Source: JALZKA01 sp963753385 (GTDB lineage: Bacteria > Actinomycetota > Thermoleophilia > Solirubrobacterales > 70-9). From it: a DNA stretch of 64,000 nt. Location of the stretch: the NCBI GenBank assembly GCA_963753385.1, contig CAVWCC010000007.1:310001-374000 (forward strand). Reading direction: 5' to 3'. The first letter of the stretch is position 1; each line of letters opens with the position of its first letter. A model generated the notes under the pieces. That model ran no database searches. It was not told the DNA's origin and was given only the letters and a program-made list of their open reading frames with translations. Shown one piece after another: positions 24,958 to 34,788 of this stretch. Both the position numbers and the translations under genes were made by a program.

Positions 24958-25418
24958 TGGTGGTACTCCTCGGCGCGCCAGAACGGGGCCGCCGGCTCGA
25001 CGGTGGTCACGATCGGGTCGCGGAAGCGCTCCTGGGTCTGCTCGATGGCCCGGCGGGCCTTCTCGGCCTGCTCATCGGAGTGGGCGAAGATCACCGACCG
25101 GTACTGGTAGCCGATGTCGGGGCCCTGACGGTTCATCTGCGTCGGGTCGTGGATCGCGAAGTACTTCGCGACGATCTCCTCGTAGGACACCTTTGACGGG
25201 TCGAACTCGATCTGCGCGACCTCGGTGTGCCCGGTCGTGCCGGAGCAGACCTGCTCGTAGGTGGGGTTGTCGACGTGGCCGCCCTCGTAGCCGACGGCGG
25301 TGTCGATCACCCCGTCCACCTTGCGGAACTCGTCCTCGACCTGCCAGAAGCAGCCGGCGCCGAAGGTCGCCTTCTCGGTGGTCTCGGGGGTCTCGGGGGT
25401 CTCAGTGGTCTCGGTCAT
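24897..25418 (-). CDS. msrA: Peptide methionine sulfoxide reductase MsrA
   Basis: 173 residues. MsrA reduces methionine-S-sulfoxide in proteins. The active-site GCFWQVEDEF, GYEGGHVDNPTYEQVCSG with a second cysteine, and IHDPTQMNRQGPDIGYQYRS are canonical. It is preceded by a short Thr-Glu-Pro repeat (ETTETPETPETTE) not part of the enzyme. The 3' end overlaps the SSI-like lipoprotein start. Confidence 0.95.
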   Translation of the reverse strand: MTETTETPETPETTEKATFGAGCFWQVEDEFRKVDGVIDTAVGYEGGHVDNPTYEQVCSGTTGHTEVAQIEFDPSKVSYEEIVAKYFAIHDPTQMNRQGPDIGYQYRSVIFAHSDEQAEKARRAIEQTQERFRDPIVTTVEPAAPFWRAEEYHQCYLQKRTERPGLLASLLGH

Positions 25419-25429
25419 CAGGCTCTTTC

Positions 25430-25452
25430 ACCTCGTTTAGATCTTCCGAGGT
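25430..25452. promoter_or_regulatory. Inverted repeat at the msrA ribosome site
   Basis: Arms ACCTCG and CGAGGT flank a centre containing AGATCT, 12-34 nt upstream of the msrA ATG. On the minus strand one arm is the GAGGT ribosome site, so the repeat could act as an operator or as an mRNA hairpin limiting translation. Confidence 0.3.
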
Positions 25453-25477
25453 ATTTGTCCTACGGATGATCGCATCG

Positions 25478-26719
25478 TTACGTCACATCGGGGCCCCCGA
25501 CGCCCGGCTGGGTCCGAGTCGCGAAGCCCTCGGCCTCGATCGCGGCGAGCAGCTCAGCCGAGTGCTCGGGGCCGTTCGTCTGCAGCACGAGCGTTATCGC
25601 CGTCTCGCCGACGTGCAGATCGAGGCCCTCGCGCAGGTGCTCGACGTCGATCACATTGGCCCCCTGGTCGGCGACGACCCCGAGGAGCCCGGCGAGCGCT
25701 CCCGGCCGGTCCGGCATCACGACCGACGCCACGACCCGCCGGCCGGCGGCGGTCTCGCCCATCGCGATGCACTCCGCGAGCCGGGTCGGGTCGACGTTGC
25801 CGCCGGACAGGACCGCGCACACCGCACCCTCGGCGGGCGGCTTGATCCGGCCGCTCAGGAGCGCGGCCACGCCGACGGCGCCCGCGCCCTCGACGACAAC
25901 CTTCGAGCGCTCCAGCAGGAGCACCATCGCCTCCGCCGCCTCGTCGTCGGTGACGGTCACCACCTCGTCGACCCACTCGTCGACCAGCGGCAGGGTCATG
26001 TCCCCGGGCAGCTTGACCGCGATCCCGTCGCAGATCGTCACGGCCGAGCGGGCGCCGATCGGCCGGTGGGCGGCCAGCGACTCGAGGTAGGGCGCGCAGT
26101 TCTCGGCCTGGACGCCCACGACGCTGGCGCCCTGGAGCTTCGACTTGATCGCGATCGCGATCCCTGCGACGAGCGCGCCGCCACCTACGGGGACAACGAC
26201 GAGGCGCGTGTCAGGCGCCTGCTCGGCGATCTCGAGCCCGACCGTCCCCTGTCCCGCGATGACCGCCGGGTGGTCGAAGGCGGGCACCATCGTGGCCCCG
26301 TGCTCCTCGGCGTATCCGGCCGCCGCTTCGTCCGCATCGTCGTACGAGCCGGCGACCAGGTGAACCTCGCCGCCCTTGCGCTTGACCGCAGCGATCTTGG
26401 CCAGCGGCGCGGCCGCCGGCATGAACAGGTCCGCACGCGCGCCCGCGTGCCGCGCCGCGGCGACGACGGCCTGCGCATGGTTGCCCGCGCTGGCGGTGAC
26501 CACGCCCGCGTCGAGCTGCTCGCGGCTCAGGCCGGCGATCGCGTTGAACGCGCCGCGCACCTTGAACGACCCCGTCGCCTGCAGGCACTCGGCCTTGAGC
26601 CGGACGGTGGCGCCGGTCCGCCGCGAGATCTCCCCGGCCTCGAGCACCGGGGTCCTCCTGACGAAACCGTCGATCACCTTCGCGGCGGCATCGATCGCAT
26701 CGATCGTCAGCGCCGTCAT
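25478..26719 (-). CDS. ilvA: Threonine ammonia-lyase (catabolic type with ACT domain)
   Basis: 413 residues. PLP enzyme that deaminates threonine to 2-oxobutyrate. The PLP lysine is in GSFKVRGA (about residue 53), the substrate loop TASAGNHAQ, and the phosphate-binding VPVGGGALVAG. The C-terminal 80 residues (VASVVMPDRPGALAGLLGVVADQGANVIDVEH) form a single ACT domain, the TdcB/short IlvA layout. The substrate could be serine as well. It ends 58 nt before msrA and starts 4 nt after the next upstream gene on the same strand. Confidence 0.88.
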   Translation of the reverse strand: MTALTIDAIDAAAKVIDGFVRRTPVLEAGEISRRTGATVRLKAECLQATGSFKVRGAFNAIAGLSREQLDAGVVTASAGNHAQAVVAAARHAGARADLFMPAAAPLAKIAAVKRKGGEVHLVAGSYDDADEAAAGYAEEHGATMVPAFDHPAVIAGQGTVGLEIAEQAPDTRLVVVPVGGGALVAGIAIAIKSKLQGASVVGVQAENCAPYLESLAAHRPIGARSAVTICDGIAVKLPGDMTLPLVDEWVDEVVTVTDDEAAEAMVLLLERSKVVVEGAGAVGVAALLSGRIKPPAEGAVCAVLSGGNVDPTRLAECIAMGETAAGRRVVASVVMPDRPGALAGLLGVVADQGANVIDVEHLREGLDLHVGETAITLVLQTNGPEHSAELLAAIEAEGFATRTQPGVGGPDVT

Positions 26720-26723
26720 CGCG

Positions 26724-27581
26724 CTACTCGTAGACGATGAAGTCGGGGCGCGGCCGGAGCCGCATGACCTGCTTCGGGCTCATCAGGTTCGTGTCCTCCT
26801 CGTAGAACAGCTTGAACCCCGAGTAAAGCCCCGAGCCCGCGCCCGGCGCCAGCTGCTCGTACTTGGCGATCTTCGCCTTTGGCGTGCCGAAGCCGTCGGC
26901 GTTCAGCACGAGGTCCACCTGCTTCCGGGCCCGGAGATCCCCCTTGTTGCGGATCATCGAGTCGGTGAACTGGTGGACCACCACCAGCTTCTGGGGCAGG
27001 TCGCGCTTGCGCACGATCGCCGCGAGGTATTTCGTGACCCTGTTGACCATCCTGGCCGAGACGCTTCCGATCTCCTGTCCCGGTACCCCGTTCGGGCCCA
27101 CGTTCCACTCCGGGTCGAGCGCGACCGAGACGAACGGCTTTCGCAGCCACTTCCGCAGGTGCTCGACCTCCTGCATGAAGCGCGAGCGGCCCGGCTGGAT
27201 GTCGAGCATCAGGAGGAAGTCGTTGCGTTGCGCGGCGTGCGCGTAGCGGCGGATGATCGAGTCCGGCTGCCGCGAGCGGTACTTCCCGTCCGGGCCGGGG
27301 CTCGCCAGGGCGATCGTCCCGAGGAGCTCGAACACCGGCAGGATCGGCTTCGGGCTCCGCGGCTTGTAGGGCTTGATCTGCCGGCGCAGCCGCTTGGCGG
27401 CGCTCTGCGGCGAACCGATCCCGAGCTCGCCGAGCTGCGGGGCCTGCGGCGCGCCGTAGAAGCCGATCACCCGGTTCTGGGGGATGACGCTGACGCCGCC
27501 GCGTGGCAGCTCGCCGCCCGCGTAGGCGACCGGGACGGCCCCCAGCAGGACGAGGCCGAGCGCGGCGGGCACCGCCCGCAT
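26724..27581 (-). CDS. Secreted protein of unknown function
   Basis: 285 residues from the ATG at 27581, with a signal peptide (AVPAALGLVLLGAVPVAYA). The mature part begins with RVIGFYGAP and continues with strand-helix alternation (LPVFELLGTIALASPGPDGKYRSR, DFLLMLDIQPGRSRF, FVSVALDPEWNVGPNG, LVVVHQFTDSMI), which suggests a TIM-barrel glycosidase-like fold. D in LDIQ and D/E in LDPEWN could be catalytic. I do not recognise the family. It lies in a tight same-strand run: fumC ends 7 nt upstream and ilvA follows 4 nt downstream. Confidence 0.6.
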   Translation of the reverse strand: MRAVPAALGLVLLGAVPVAYAGGELPRGGVSVIPQNRVIGFYGAPQAPQLGELGIGSPQSAAKRLRRQIKPYKPRSPKPILPVFELLGTIALASPGPDGKYRSRQPDSIIRRYAHAAQRNDFLLMLDIQPGRSRFMQEVEHLRKWLRKPFVSVALDPEWNVGPNGVPGQEIGSVSARMVNRVTKYLAAIVRKRDLPQKLVVVHQFTDSMIRNKGDLRARKQVDLVLNADGFGTPKAKIAKYEQLAPGAGSGLYSGFKLFYEEDTNLMSPKQVMRLRPRPDFIVYE

Positions 27582-27588
27582 CGCGCCT

Positions 27589-28902
<1,314 letters not shown>

Positions 28903-28952
28903 CTGCCCTCCGTCGGCTGGATTGTGGACAGTACCCAGGCTACTTAGAACCC

Positions 28953-29420
28953 TCAGCCCGAGGCCTGGCCCGCCGCGTAACCGGCGCCGAAGGCGCGCTC
29001 GAACGAGGCGGGGAACGGGCCGTCGCTGCCGCTGAACCGGGCGGCGGCGTCGAGGCGGATCACCAGGTCCTGGTGGATGCCGCCCGTGGTCGACGCAGCC
29101 TCCTGGACGGCGCCCACGAGGTACCCCAGCTGCACCGCCGCCTGGCCGCCGGGCTCGTCCCGCGCGCGGCGGTTGAGCTCGGTCGCGGCACCCACCATCG
29201 GCTCGCCGACCTGGGCGAGCTCGCCGCCGTCCTGGCCATCGACGATGCAGTCCCCGATCGGCGTAGCGCCGTCGAGCCGCACGTCGCCCGGGGCGCTCCC
29301 GAGCGCGGCCAGGTAGGCGTCGGCGTCGGCCAAGCATGCGATCGGGGTTTCGGGGTCGTCGTCCGAGCCGCAGCCCGCAATGAAGAGTCCGGCGACCAGG
29401 GCGAGGGAGCGGCGAAGCAT
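28953..29420 (-). CDS. Small lipoprotein of unknown function
   Basis: 155 residues. A lipobox (LVAGLFIAGC) at residues 8-17 is followed by an acidic linker SDDDPETP. The domain has two further cysteines (IACLAD and GDCIVD) and is otherwise helical. No homologue recognised. It is divergent from ileS and upstream of fumC on the same strand with a 50-nt gap. Confidence 0.65.
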   Translation of the reverse strand: MLRRSLALVAGLFIAGCGSDDDPETPIACLADADAYLAALGSAPGDVRLDGATPIGDCIVDGQDGGELAQVGEPMVGAATELNRRARDEPGGQAAVQLGYLVGAVQEAASTTGGIHQDLVIRLDAAARFSGSDGPFPASFERAFGAGYAAGQASG

Positions 29421-29475
29421 CGCTCCAGCGTACGAGAGCGTCGCGTCCCGGACCCCATGCCAGAATCACGCGCTC

Positions 29476-32400
29476 ATGAGCGGCTTTCGCCCCGTCGACC
29501 CCAAGCAGAGCTTCCCCGCCCTCGAGGATGAGGTCCTCGAGCGGTGGCGCGCGGACGACCTGTTCGGCCGGCAGCTGGCCCTCCGTGCCGACGCCGAGAC
29601 CTGGAGCTTCTACGAGGGGCCGCCGACCGCGAACGGGCTGCCGTCGGTCGCCCACGTGCTCTCCCGCGTCTTCAAGGACATCTACCCCCGCTACAAGGCG
29701 ATGTCCGGGTACCGCGTGCCGCGGAAGGCGGGCTGGGACTGCCACGGCCTCCCGGTCGAGCTCGAGATCGAGCGCGAGCTCGGGATCTCGTCGAAGGCCG
29801 AGATCGAGGAGTACGGGATCGCCGAGTTCAACGCGAAGTGCAGGGAATCCGTGTTCCGCTACGTCGAGGATTGGAACCGCCTGACCGAGCGGATCGGCTT
29901 CTGGATCGACCTCGACGATCCCTACGTGACCCTCACCAACGACTACATCGAGTCGGTCTGGTGGTCGCTGCGCCAGATCTGGGACGCCGGGCGCCTGTAT
30001 GAGCGGCACAAGGTCGTCCCCTACTGCCCGCGGTGCGGCACCGCACTCTCCTCCCACGAGGTCGCCCAGGGCTACCACGACGTCGTCGACCCGTCGGTAT
30101 ACGTGCGGCTACCGGTGACCGACACGGGATCCTCAACCACTCGAGCCGGGCGACAACCTGCTCGTTTGGACCACGACTCCCTGGACCCTGATCTCGCACG
30201 CGGCGGTGGCGGCGGGACCCGAGATCGAATACGTGCGGGCGCAGCCACCGGGCTCGGACGAGATCGTCGTCGTGGCTCGCTCCCTCGCTGATCAGGTGCT
30301 CGGCGAAGGCTGGACGGAGGTCGCCTCGTTCTCCGGCGCGGCGCTCGAGGGCACGCGCTACGAGGCCCCGTTCAACTACATCAGGGGCGAGGACTTCGGG
30401 CCGCTCGGCCACTCGGTCCTGACCGCGGACTTCGTCACCACCGAGGACGGCACCGGCCTCGTCCACACCGCGCTCGCCTTCGGCGAGGACGACTTCCGGC
30501 TCGGCGAGGAGCGCGGGATGACTCTCCAGAACCCGGTGCTCCCGAACGGCACCTACGACGAGCGGGTGCCCGACTTCCAGGGCAAGCTCGTCTTCCAGCA
30601 CAACCCCGAGATCGTCGAGGCGCTCCGCGAGTCCGGGCGCCTCTTCCGCGCGGAGGACTACGAGCACGCCTATCCGCACTGCTGGCGCTGCGACACGCCG
30701 CTCCTCTACTACGCGAAGTCGAGCTGGTACATCCGCACGACCGAGGTGCGCGACCGGATGCTGGCCGAGAACGAGGAGATCGGCTGGCACCCCGAGCACA
30801 TCAAGCACGGCCGCTTCGGCAAGTGGCTGGAGAACAACGTCGACTGGGCGCTCTCCCGGGAGCGTTACTGGGGCACCCCGCTCCCCGTCTGGCTGTGCGA
30901 GGAGACGGACTGCGACGAGGCCTTCTGCGCCGGATCGCTCCAGGACCTCCGCGACCGCGGCGGCGAGGTGCCGGACGACCTTCACCGCCCGTTTATCGAC
31001 GACGTCGTCCTGCGCTGCTCCCGGGAGGGCTGCGACGGCGAGATGCGGCGCGTCCCCGAGGTGATCGACACCTGGTACGACTCGGGCTCGATGCCGTTCG
31101 CGCAGTTCCACCACCCCTTCGAGGGGTCGGAGGAGTTCAAGGAGCGGTTCCCGGCCGACTACATCTGCGAGGGAATCGACCAGACCCGGGGCTGGTTCTA
31201 CTCGCTGCTCGCCGTCTCGACCCTGGTCTTCGACCGCACGAGCTACCTGAACTGCGTCTGCCTCGGCCTGATCCTCGACCCGGAGGGCCAGAAGATGTCG
31301 AAGAGCCGCGGCAACGTTGTCGACCCGTGGGAGGTCCTCTCCGCCCACGGCGCGGACGCGCTCCGCTGGTATTACTTCACCGCCCAGCAGCCCTGGGCGG
31401 GCTACCGCTTCTCGACCGAGACCGTGGGCGAGGCGGTCCGCCAGTTCCTGAACCAGCTCTGGAACACCTACTCGTTCTGGGTGCTCTACGCGAACGCGGA
31501 GAAGCTGGGCCCGGACACGGCCCCGCAGGCGCCGGCGCCCGGCGCCGGTTCGGACCTCGACAAGTGGATCCTGTCCGAGCTCCAGGCGCTGAACGAGCTG
31601 GTCGTGGCCGAGATGGACGGCTTCAACTGCACCCGCGCCGGGCAGGAGCTCGCGCGGTTCGTCGAGCGCCTCTCGAACTGGTACGTGCGCCTCTCCCGCC
31701 GGCGCTTCTGGGAGGGCGATCCCGACGCGCTCGGCACGCTCCGCCACTGCCTGCTCGAGCTCGCGAAGATGCTCGCCCCGTTCATCCCGTTCGTCGAGCG
31801 ACGAGATCCACACGAACCTGAGCGCCACGGGCGAATCGGTGCACCTGGCCGACTTCCCCGCGCCCGAGGCGGACCGCCGCGACCCCGAGCTCGAGGCCGG
31901 GGTCGAGGCCGCGCTGCGCGCGATCGAGCTGGGCCGGGCGGCCCGTGCGGCCGCCAAGGTGAAGATGCGACAGCCGCTCGGGAAGGCGGTGATCGTCGCC
32001 ACCGGCGGCGAGCGCGACGAGATCGAGCGGCTGGGCGACGTCGTCCGCGCCGAGCTGAACGTGAAGGAGCTCGAGTTCGTCAGCGAGGAGGCGGACCTCG
32101 TCGCCTACCGGGTGAAGCCGAACTACCGCGCGCTCGGCCCGCGCTTCGGCAGGGCCATGCCCCAGGTGGCCGCGGCGATCGAGGGGCTCGACCCGGAGGC
32201 GGCCACCGCGGCGGCCAAGGGCGAGCGCACGGTCGGGATCAACGTCGACGGGCACGAGCATCACCTCGAGCCGGACGACCTGATCCTCGCGATGGAGCCG
32301 CTCGCGGGATACGAGGTCGAGTCCGAGGCCGGGCGGGCGGTCGCGCTCTCGCTCGACCTCGACGACGACCTACGGCGCGAGGGACTGGCACGCGAGATCG

Positions 32401-32626
32401 TGCACGCGGTTCAGGCCGCGCGGCGCGAGGCGGGCCTCGACGTCACCGACCGGATCGCTCTCGCGGCTCGACGGCGACGAGACGCTGCTCGACGCCGCCC
32501 GCCGGCACGAGGATTACGTCGCCGGGCGAGACGCTGGCGACCTCGGTGACCTACGACGCCGCGGTCGGCGAGCCGACCGCGATCGAGGGGCGAAAGCTTC
32601 AGATCTACCTGGAGCGCGCGAGCTGA
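29476..32626 (+). CDS. ileS: Isoleucyl-tRNA synthetase, type 2 (frameshifted in this sequence)
   Basis: About 1,050 residues when frames are joined. It charges tRNA-Ile. N-terminus SFYEGPPTANGLPSVAHVL holds a divergent HIGH motif (SVAH; streptomycete enzymes have a similar GAHH). GWDCHGLPVELEIE, the zinc cysteines YCPRCGT, editing-domain TTPWTLIS, and KMSKSRGN are present. The reading frame shifts by +1 near 30140, 31800, 32465 and 32520; each time homologous sequence continues at once. Because the gene is essential, these are probably sequence errors. The ATG at 29476 is chosen. Confidence 0.85.
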
Positions 32627-33583
32627 CTACTTCTTGACGCCCTTGATGCGGGCGACCTGCCCGGCGGTCTCGAGCGACACCCAGAGGGTCTTGTCGGGGC
32701 CGGTGGTCAACTCGCGCGGGCCCGAGTTGTCGGGGAGCTTCCGAAAGCGCCGCGCCTTGCCCTCGGTGGTGAGGATCGTGAGGTTGTGGCTGGCGAAGTT
32801 CGCGATCCACCAGTTGCGATCCGGCGCGAACGTGATCCCGAATGGATCCGTGTTCGGCACGGCCGTCTTCTTCGGGTTCTTGCCCTTCTCGATCCGCCCG
32901 ACGGTCTGCGGGTCCGTGCCCGGGTTCGTGTAGGCGGCGCCCTGCTTCGGACCCCTGGCGATGCCCTGCGGGCCACCGCCGACGTCGTAGAACTTGGTGG
33001 CGCCGGACGATGCGTTCACGCGCACGATCCGTCCGTCGCCGCCATGGAAGTCCGCGATCCAAATGTTGCCCCCGGACTTGGCGACCGCGCGGGCGCTCAT
33101 CCCGTCGATCGTTGTTGCGTCGAAGTCGTTCGGGTCGGCGGCCGGGAAGGAGACGAGCTGGTCGTCGCTGGCCGTCACGAGCGTGCCGCCGGGGGCCCGG
33201 ATGATCTTGCGCGGGTCGCCGATGGCGTCGATGTCGAAGGCCACGGCCGCATCCGGGTCGCCCGGCGGGATCCTCACGACGCCGCCGTTGCGAGTGGCCC
33301 AGAGGTTCCCGTCCGGCCCCGAGACGATCCCCTCGGGATTCACGAGGTCGTCGGGGCTGTACTCCGTCACGTTCCCGTTCGGCCTGATGCGGGCGAGGGT
33401 GTTGTCGAGGCCGCTGCCTGAGATCGTCACCCAGATGTTCCCGTCGGGACCGCGGGTGATCTGGCCGGGAGTGCCGCTCAGGTCGAACACCCCGGCGAGC
33501 CGCGGCTTCGCTTCGGCGGATCCGGCCCAGGCAGCTGCAACCGCCAGCACCAGGACCGGAATCAGTCGAGTGCGCCCCCGCAT
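32627..33583 (-). CDS. Secreted Vgb-like beta-propeller protein
   Basis: 318 residues with a signal peptide (residues 1-25). About six repeats of the form GPDGNIWVT / GPDGNLWATRNG / SGGNIWIADF / APDRNWWIANF / GPDKTLWVS match the NHL-type propeller of virginiamycin B lyase. The catalytic histidines of true Vgb are not evident, so it is probably a binding or structural propeller rather than a streptogramin lyase. It starts immediately after the convergent ileS stop. Confidence 0.7.
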   Translation of the reverse strand: MRGRTRLIPVLVLAVAAAWAGSAEAKPRLAGVFDLSGTPGQITRGPDGNIWVTISGSGLDNTLARIRPNGNVTEYSPDDLVNPEGIVSGPDGNLWATRNGGVVRIPPGDPDAAVAFDIDAIGDPRKIIRAPGGTLVTASDDQLVSFPAADPNDFDATTIDGMSARAVAKSGGNIWIADFHGGDGRIVRVNASSGATKFYDVGGGPQGIARGPKQGAAYTNPGTDPQTVGRIEKGKNPKKTAVPNTDPFGITFAPDRNWWIANFASHNLTILTTEGKARRFRKLPDNSGPRELTTGPDKTLWVSLETAGQVARIKGVKK

Positions 33584-33601
33584 GGGGCGATTGTTGCAGC
33601 C

Positions 33602-33931
33602 CTACGCGGCGAGCGCGGGCTCGAGCTCGGCCTCGAGGCTCCGCTTCGGCCGGGCGCCGATGATTCGCTTGGCCTCGGCCCCGTCCTTGAACAGGATCAG
33701 GGTCGGGATCGAGAGGACCTCGAACCGGGCGGCCGTCTGCTGGTTGTCGTCGATGTTCAGGGAGACGATGCGAACGTCCTCACGCTCGCCCTGCATCTCC
33801 TCGAGGATCGGATGGACCACGCGGCACGGCCCGCACCAGGGCGCCCAGAAGTCAACGAGGACGGGCTCGCTCGACTCCAGGACCTCGCTCTGGAAGTTGG
33901 CGTCGGTGACGTCGGGCAGCTTGCCGGCCAT
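33602..33931 (-). CDS. trxA: Thioredoxin
   Basis: 109 residues with the WCGPC redox site, VDFWAPWC strand and the cis-proline SIPTLILFK. It reduces protein disulphides. An upstream in-frame start exists at 33958, but the ATG at 33931 behind AGGAG gives the normal length. Its transcript probably begins near 34015 and carries a strong 5' hairpin (33983-34013). Confidence 0.93.
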   Translation of the reverse strand: MAGKLPDVTDANFQSEVLESSEPVLVDFWAPWCGPCRVVHPILEEMQGEREDVRIVSLNIDDNQQTAARFEVLSIPTLILFKDGAEAKRIIGARPKRSLEAELEPALAA

Positions 33932-33982
33932 TTGGTCTCCTGCTGCTTGAAGGGTCAATTGAGGGTGTCCTTTGTATCCGAT

Positions 33983-34013
33983 GCGGTGGCGGAGCGTCTC
34001 CGCTCTTCACCGC
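33983..34013 (-). promoter_or_regulatory. 5'-terminal hairpin in the trxA leader
   Basis: Two stacked stems, GCGGTG/CACCGC outside and GCGGAG/CTCCGC inside (loop CGT), separated by a 4-nt bulge. It lies 8 nt downstream of the candidate -10 box, so it would form at the very 5' end of the trxA mRNA, 50 nt before the start codon. It may stabilise or regulate the message. Confidence 0.45.
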
Positions 34014-34021
34014 GGCTACTT

Positions 34022-34027
34022 ACTATA
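34022..34027 (-). promoter_or_regulatory. Candidate trxA -10 box
   Basis: TATAGT on the minus strand in a locally AT-rich patch (TTTGTATAGTAAG) just after the upstream glycosyltransferase stop. No convincing -35 hexamer is visible 17 nt upstream, so this is a tentative call. Confidence 0.4.
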
Positions 34028-34059
34028 CAAACTGAAGTACCGGCAGCGCGCAGATCGTT

Positions 34060-34777
34060 TCACCGCTTGCGCATCCGCATCCGGGGCACGCCGAGCGCCG
34101 CCTCGACGACGATCGCGCCGGTCATCTTCGACTGGCCCACACGGCGGTCGCGAAACGTGATCGGCACCTCGACGACGCGGAAGCCCGCGAGGATCGCCCG
34201 GTAGGTGAGCTCGACCTGGAACGCGTAACCAAGCGAGGAGACGGAGTCGAGGTCGATCGCCTCCAGTACCTCGCTACGGATGGCCTTGAAGCCGCCGGTC
34301 AGGTCGCGGACCTCGACCCCGAGGACCCCGCGGGCGTACGCGCTCCCGCCGCGGCTGATCGTCCTGCGCACCGGACCCCAGTCGGTGACGCCGCCGCCGT
34401 CCACGTACCGCGAGCCGATCACCAGGTCGCCGTCCTCGATCGCCGCGAGCAGCCGCGGGAGGTCCGAGGGGTCGTGCGAGAAGTCGGCGTCCATCTGGAC
34501 CACGACCCGGGCGCCGCCCTCGAGCGCGCGCCGGAAGCCCGCGACGTAGGCGGGACCGAGCCCCTCCTTCTCCGCCCGGTGCATGACCTCGAGGCCGGGG
34601 TCGGCGGCGGCGAGCCGGTCGGCGATCCGCCCGGTGCCGTCGGGCGAGTTGTCGTCGACCACGAGGATGCGGCTGCTCGTCCGGGAGCTGCTCGCGCACG
34701 GCGGCGACCAGCGGCTCGAGGTTGTCGGCCTCGTTGTAGGTCGGCAGCACGAGCCAGACGTCGCCGGGAGCGGTCAT
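34060..34777 (-). CDS. Polyprenol-phosphate mannosyltransferase-like GT2 (frameshifted)
   Basis: About 238 residues after joining frames. Family-2 glycosyltransferase transferring a sugar, probably mannose, to polyprenyl phosphate. The N-terminus VWLVLPTYNEADNLEPLV is in one frame. After a +1 shift near 34670 it continues ILVVDDNSPDGTGRIAD, then QMDADFSHDP (DxD), LVIGSRYVDGGG, LTGGFKAIR, and VPITFRDRRVGQSKM: the Dpm1/Ppm1 synthase order. It lacks the C-terminal membrane domain of some actinobacterial Ppm1. Divergent from polX, 11 nt apart. Confidence 0.82.
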
Positions 34778-34788
34778 TCGTTGATGCT

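Noticed and set aside
29476..32626. ileS as a pseudogene or programmed-frameshift gene
   Set aside because: Four +1 shifts in an essential gene with all motifs kept, beside similar shifts in other genes, fit read errors better.
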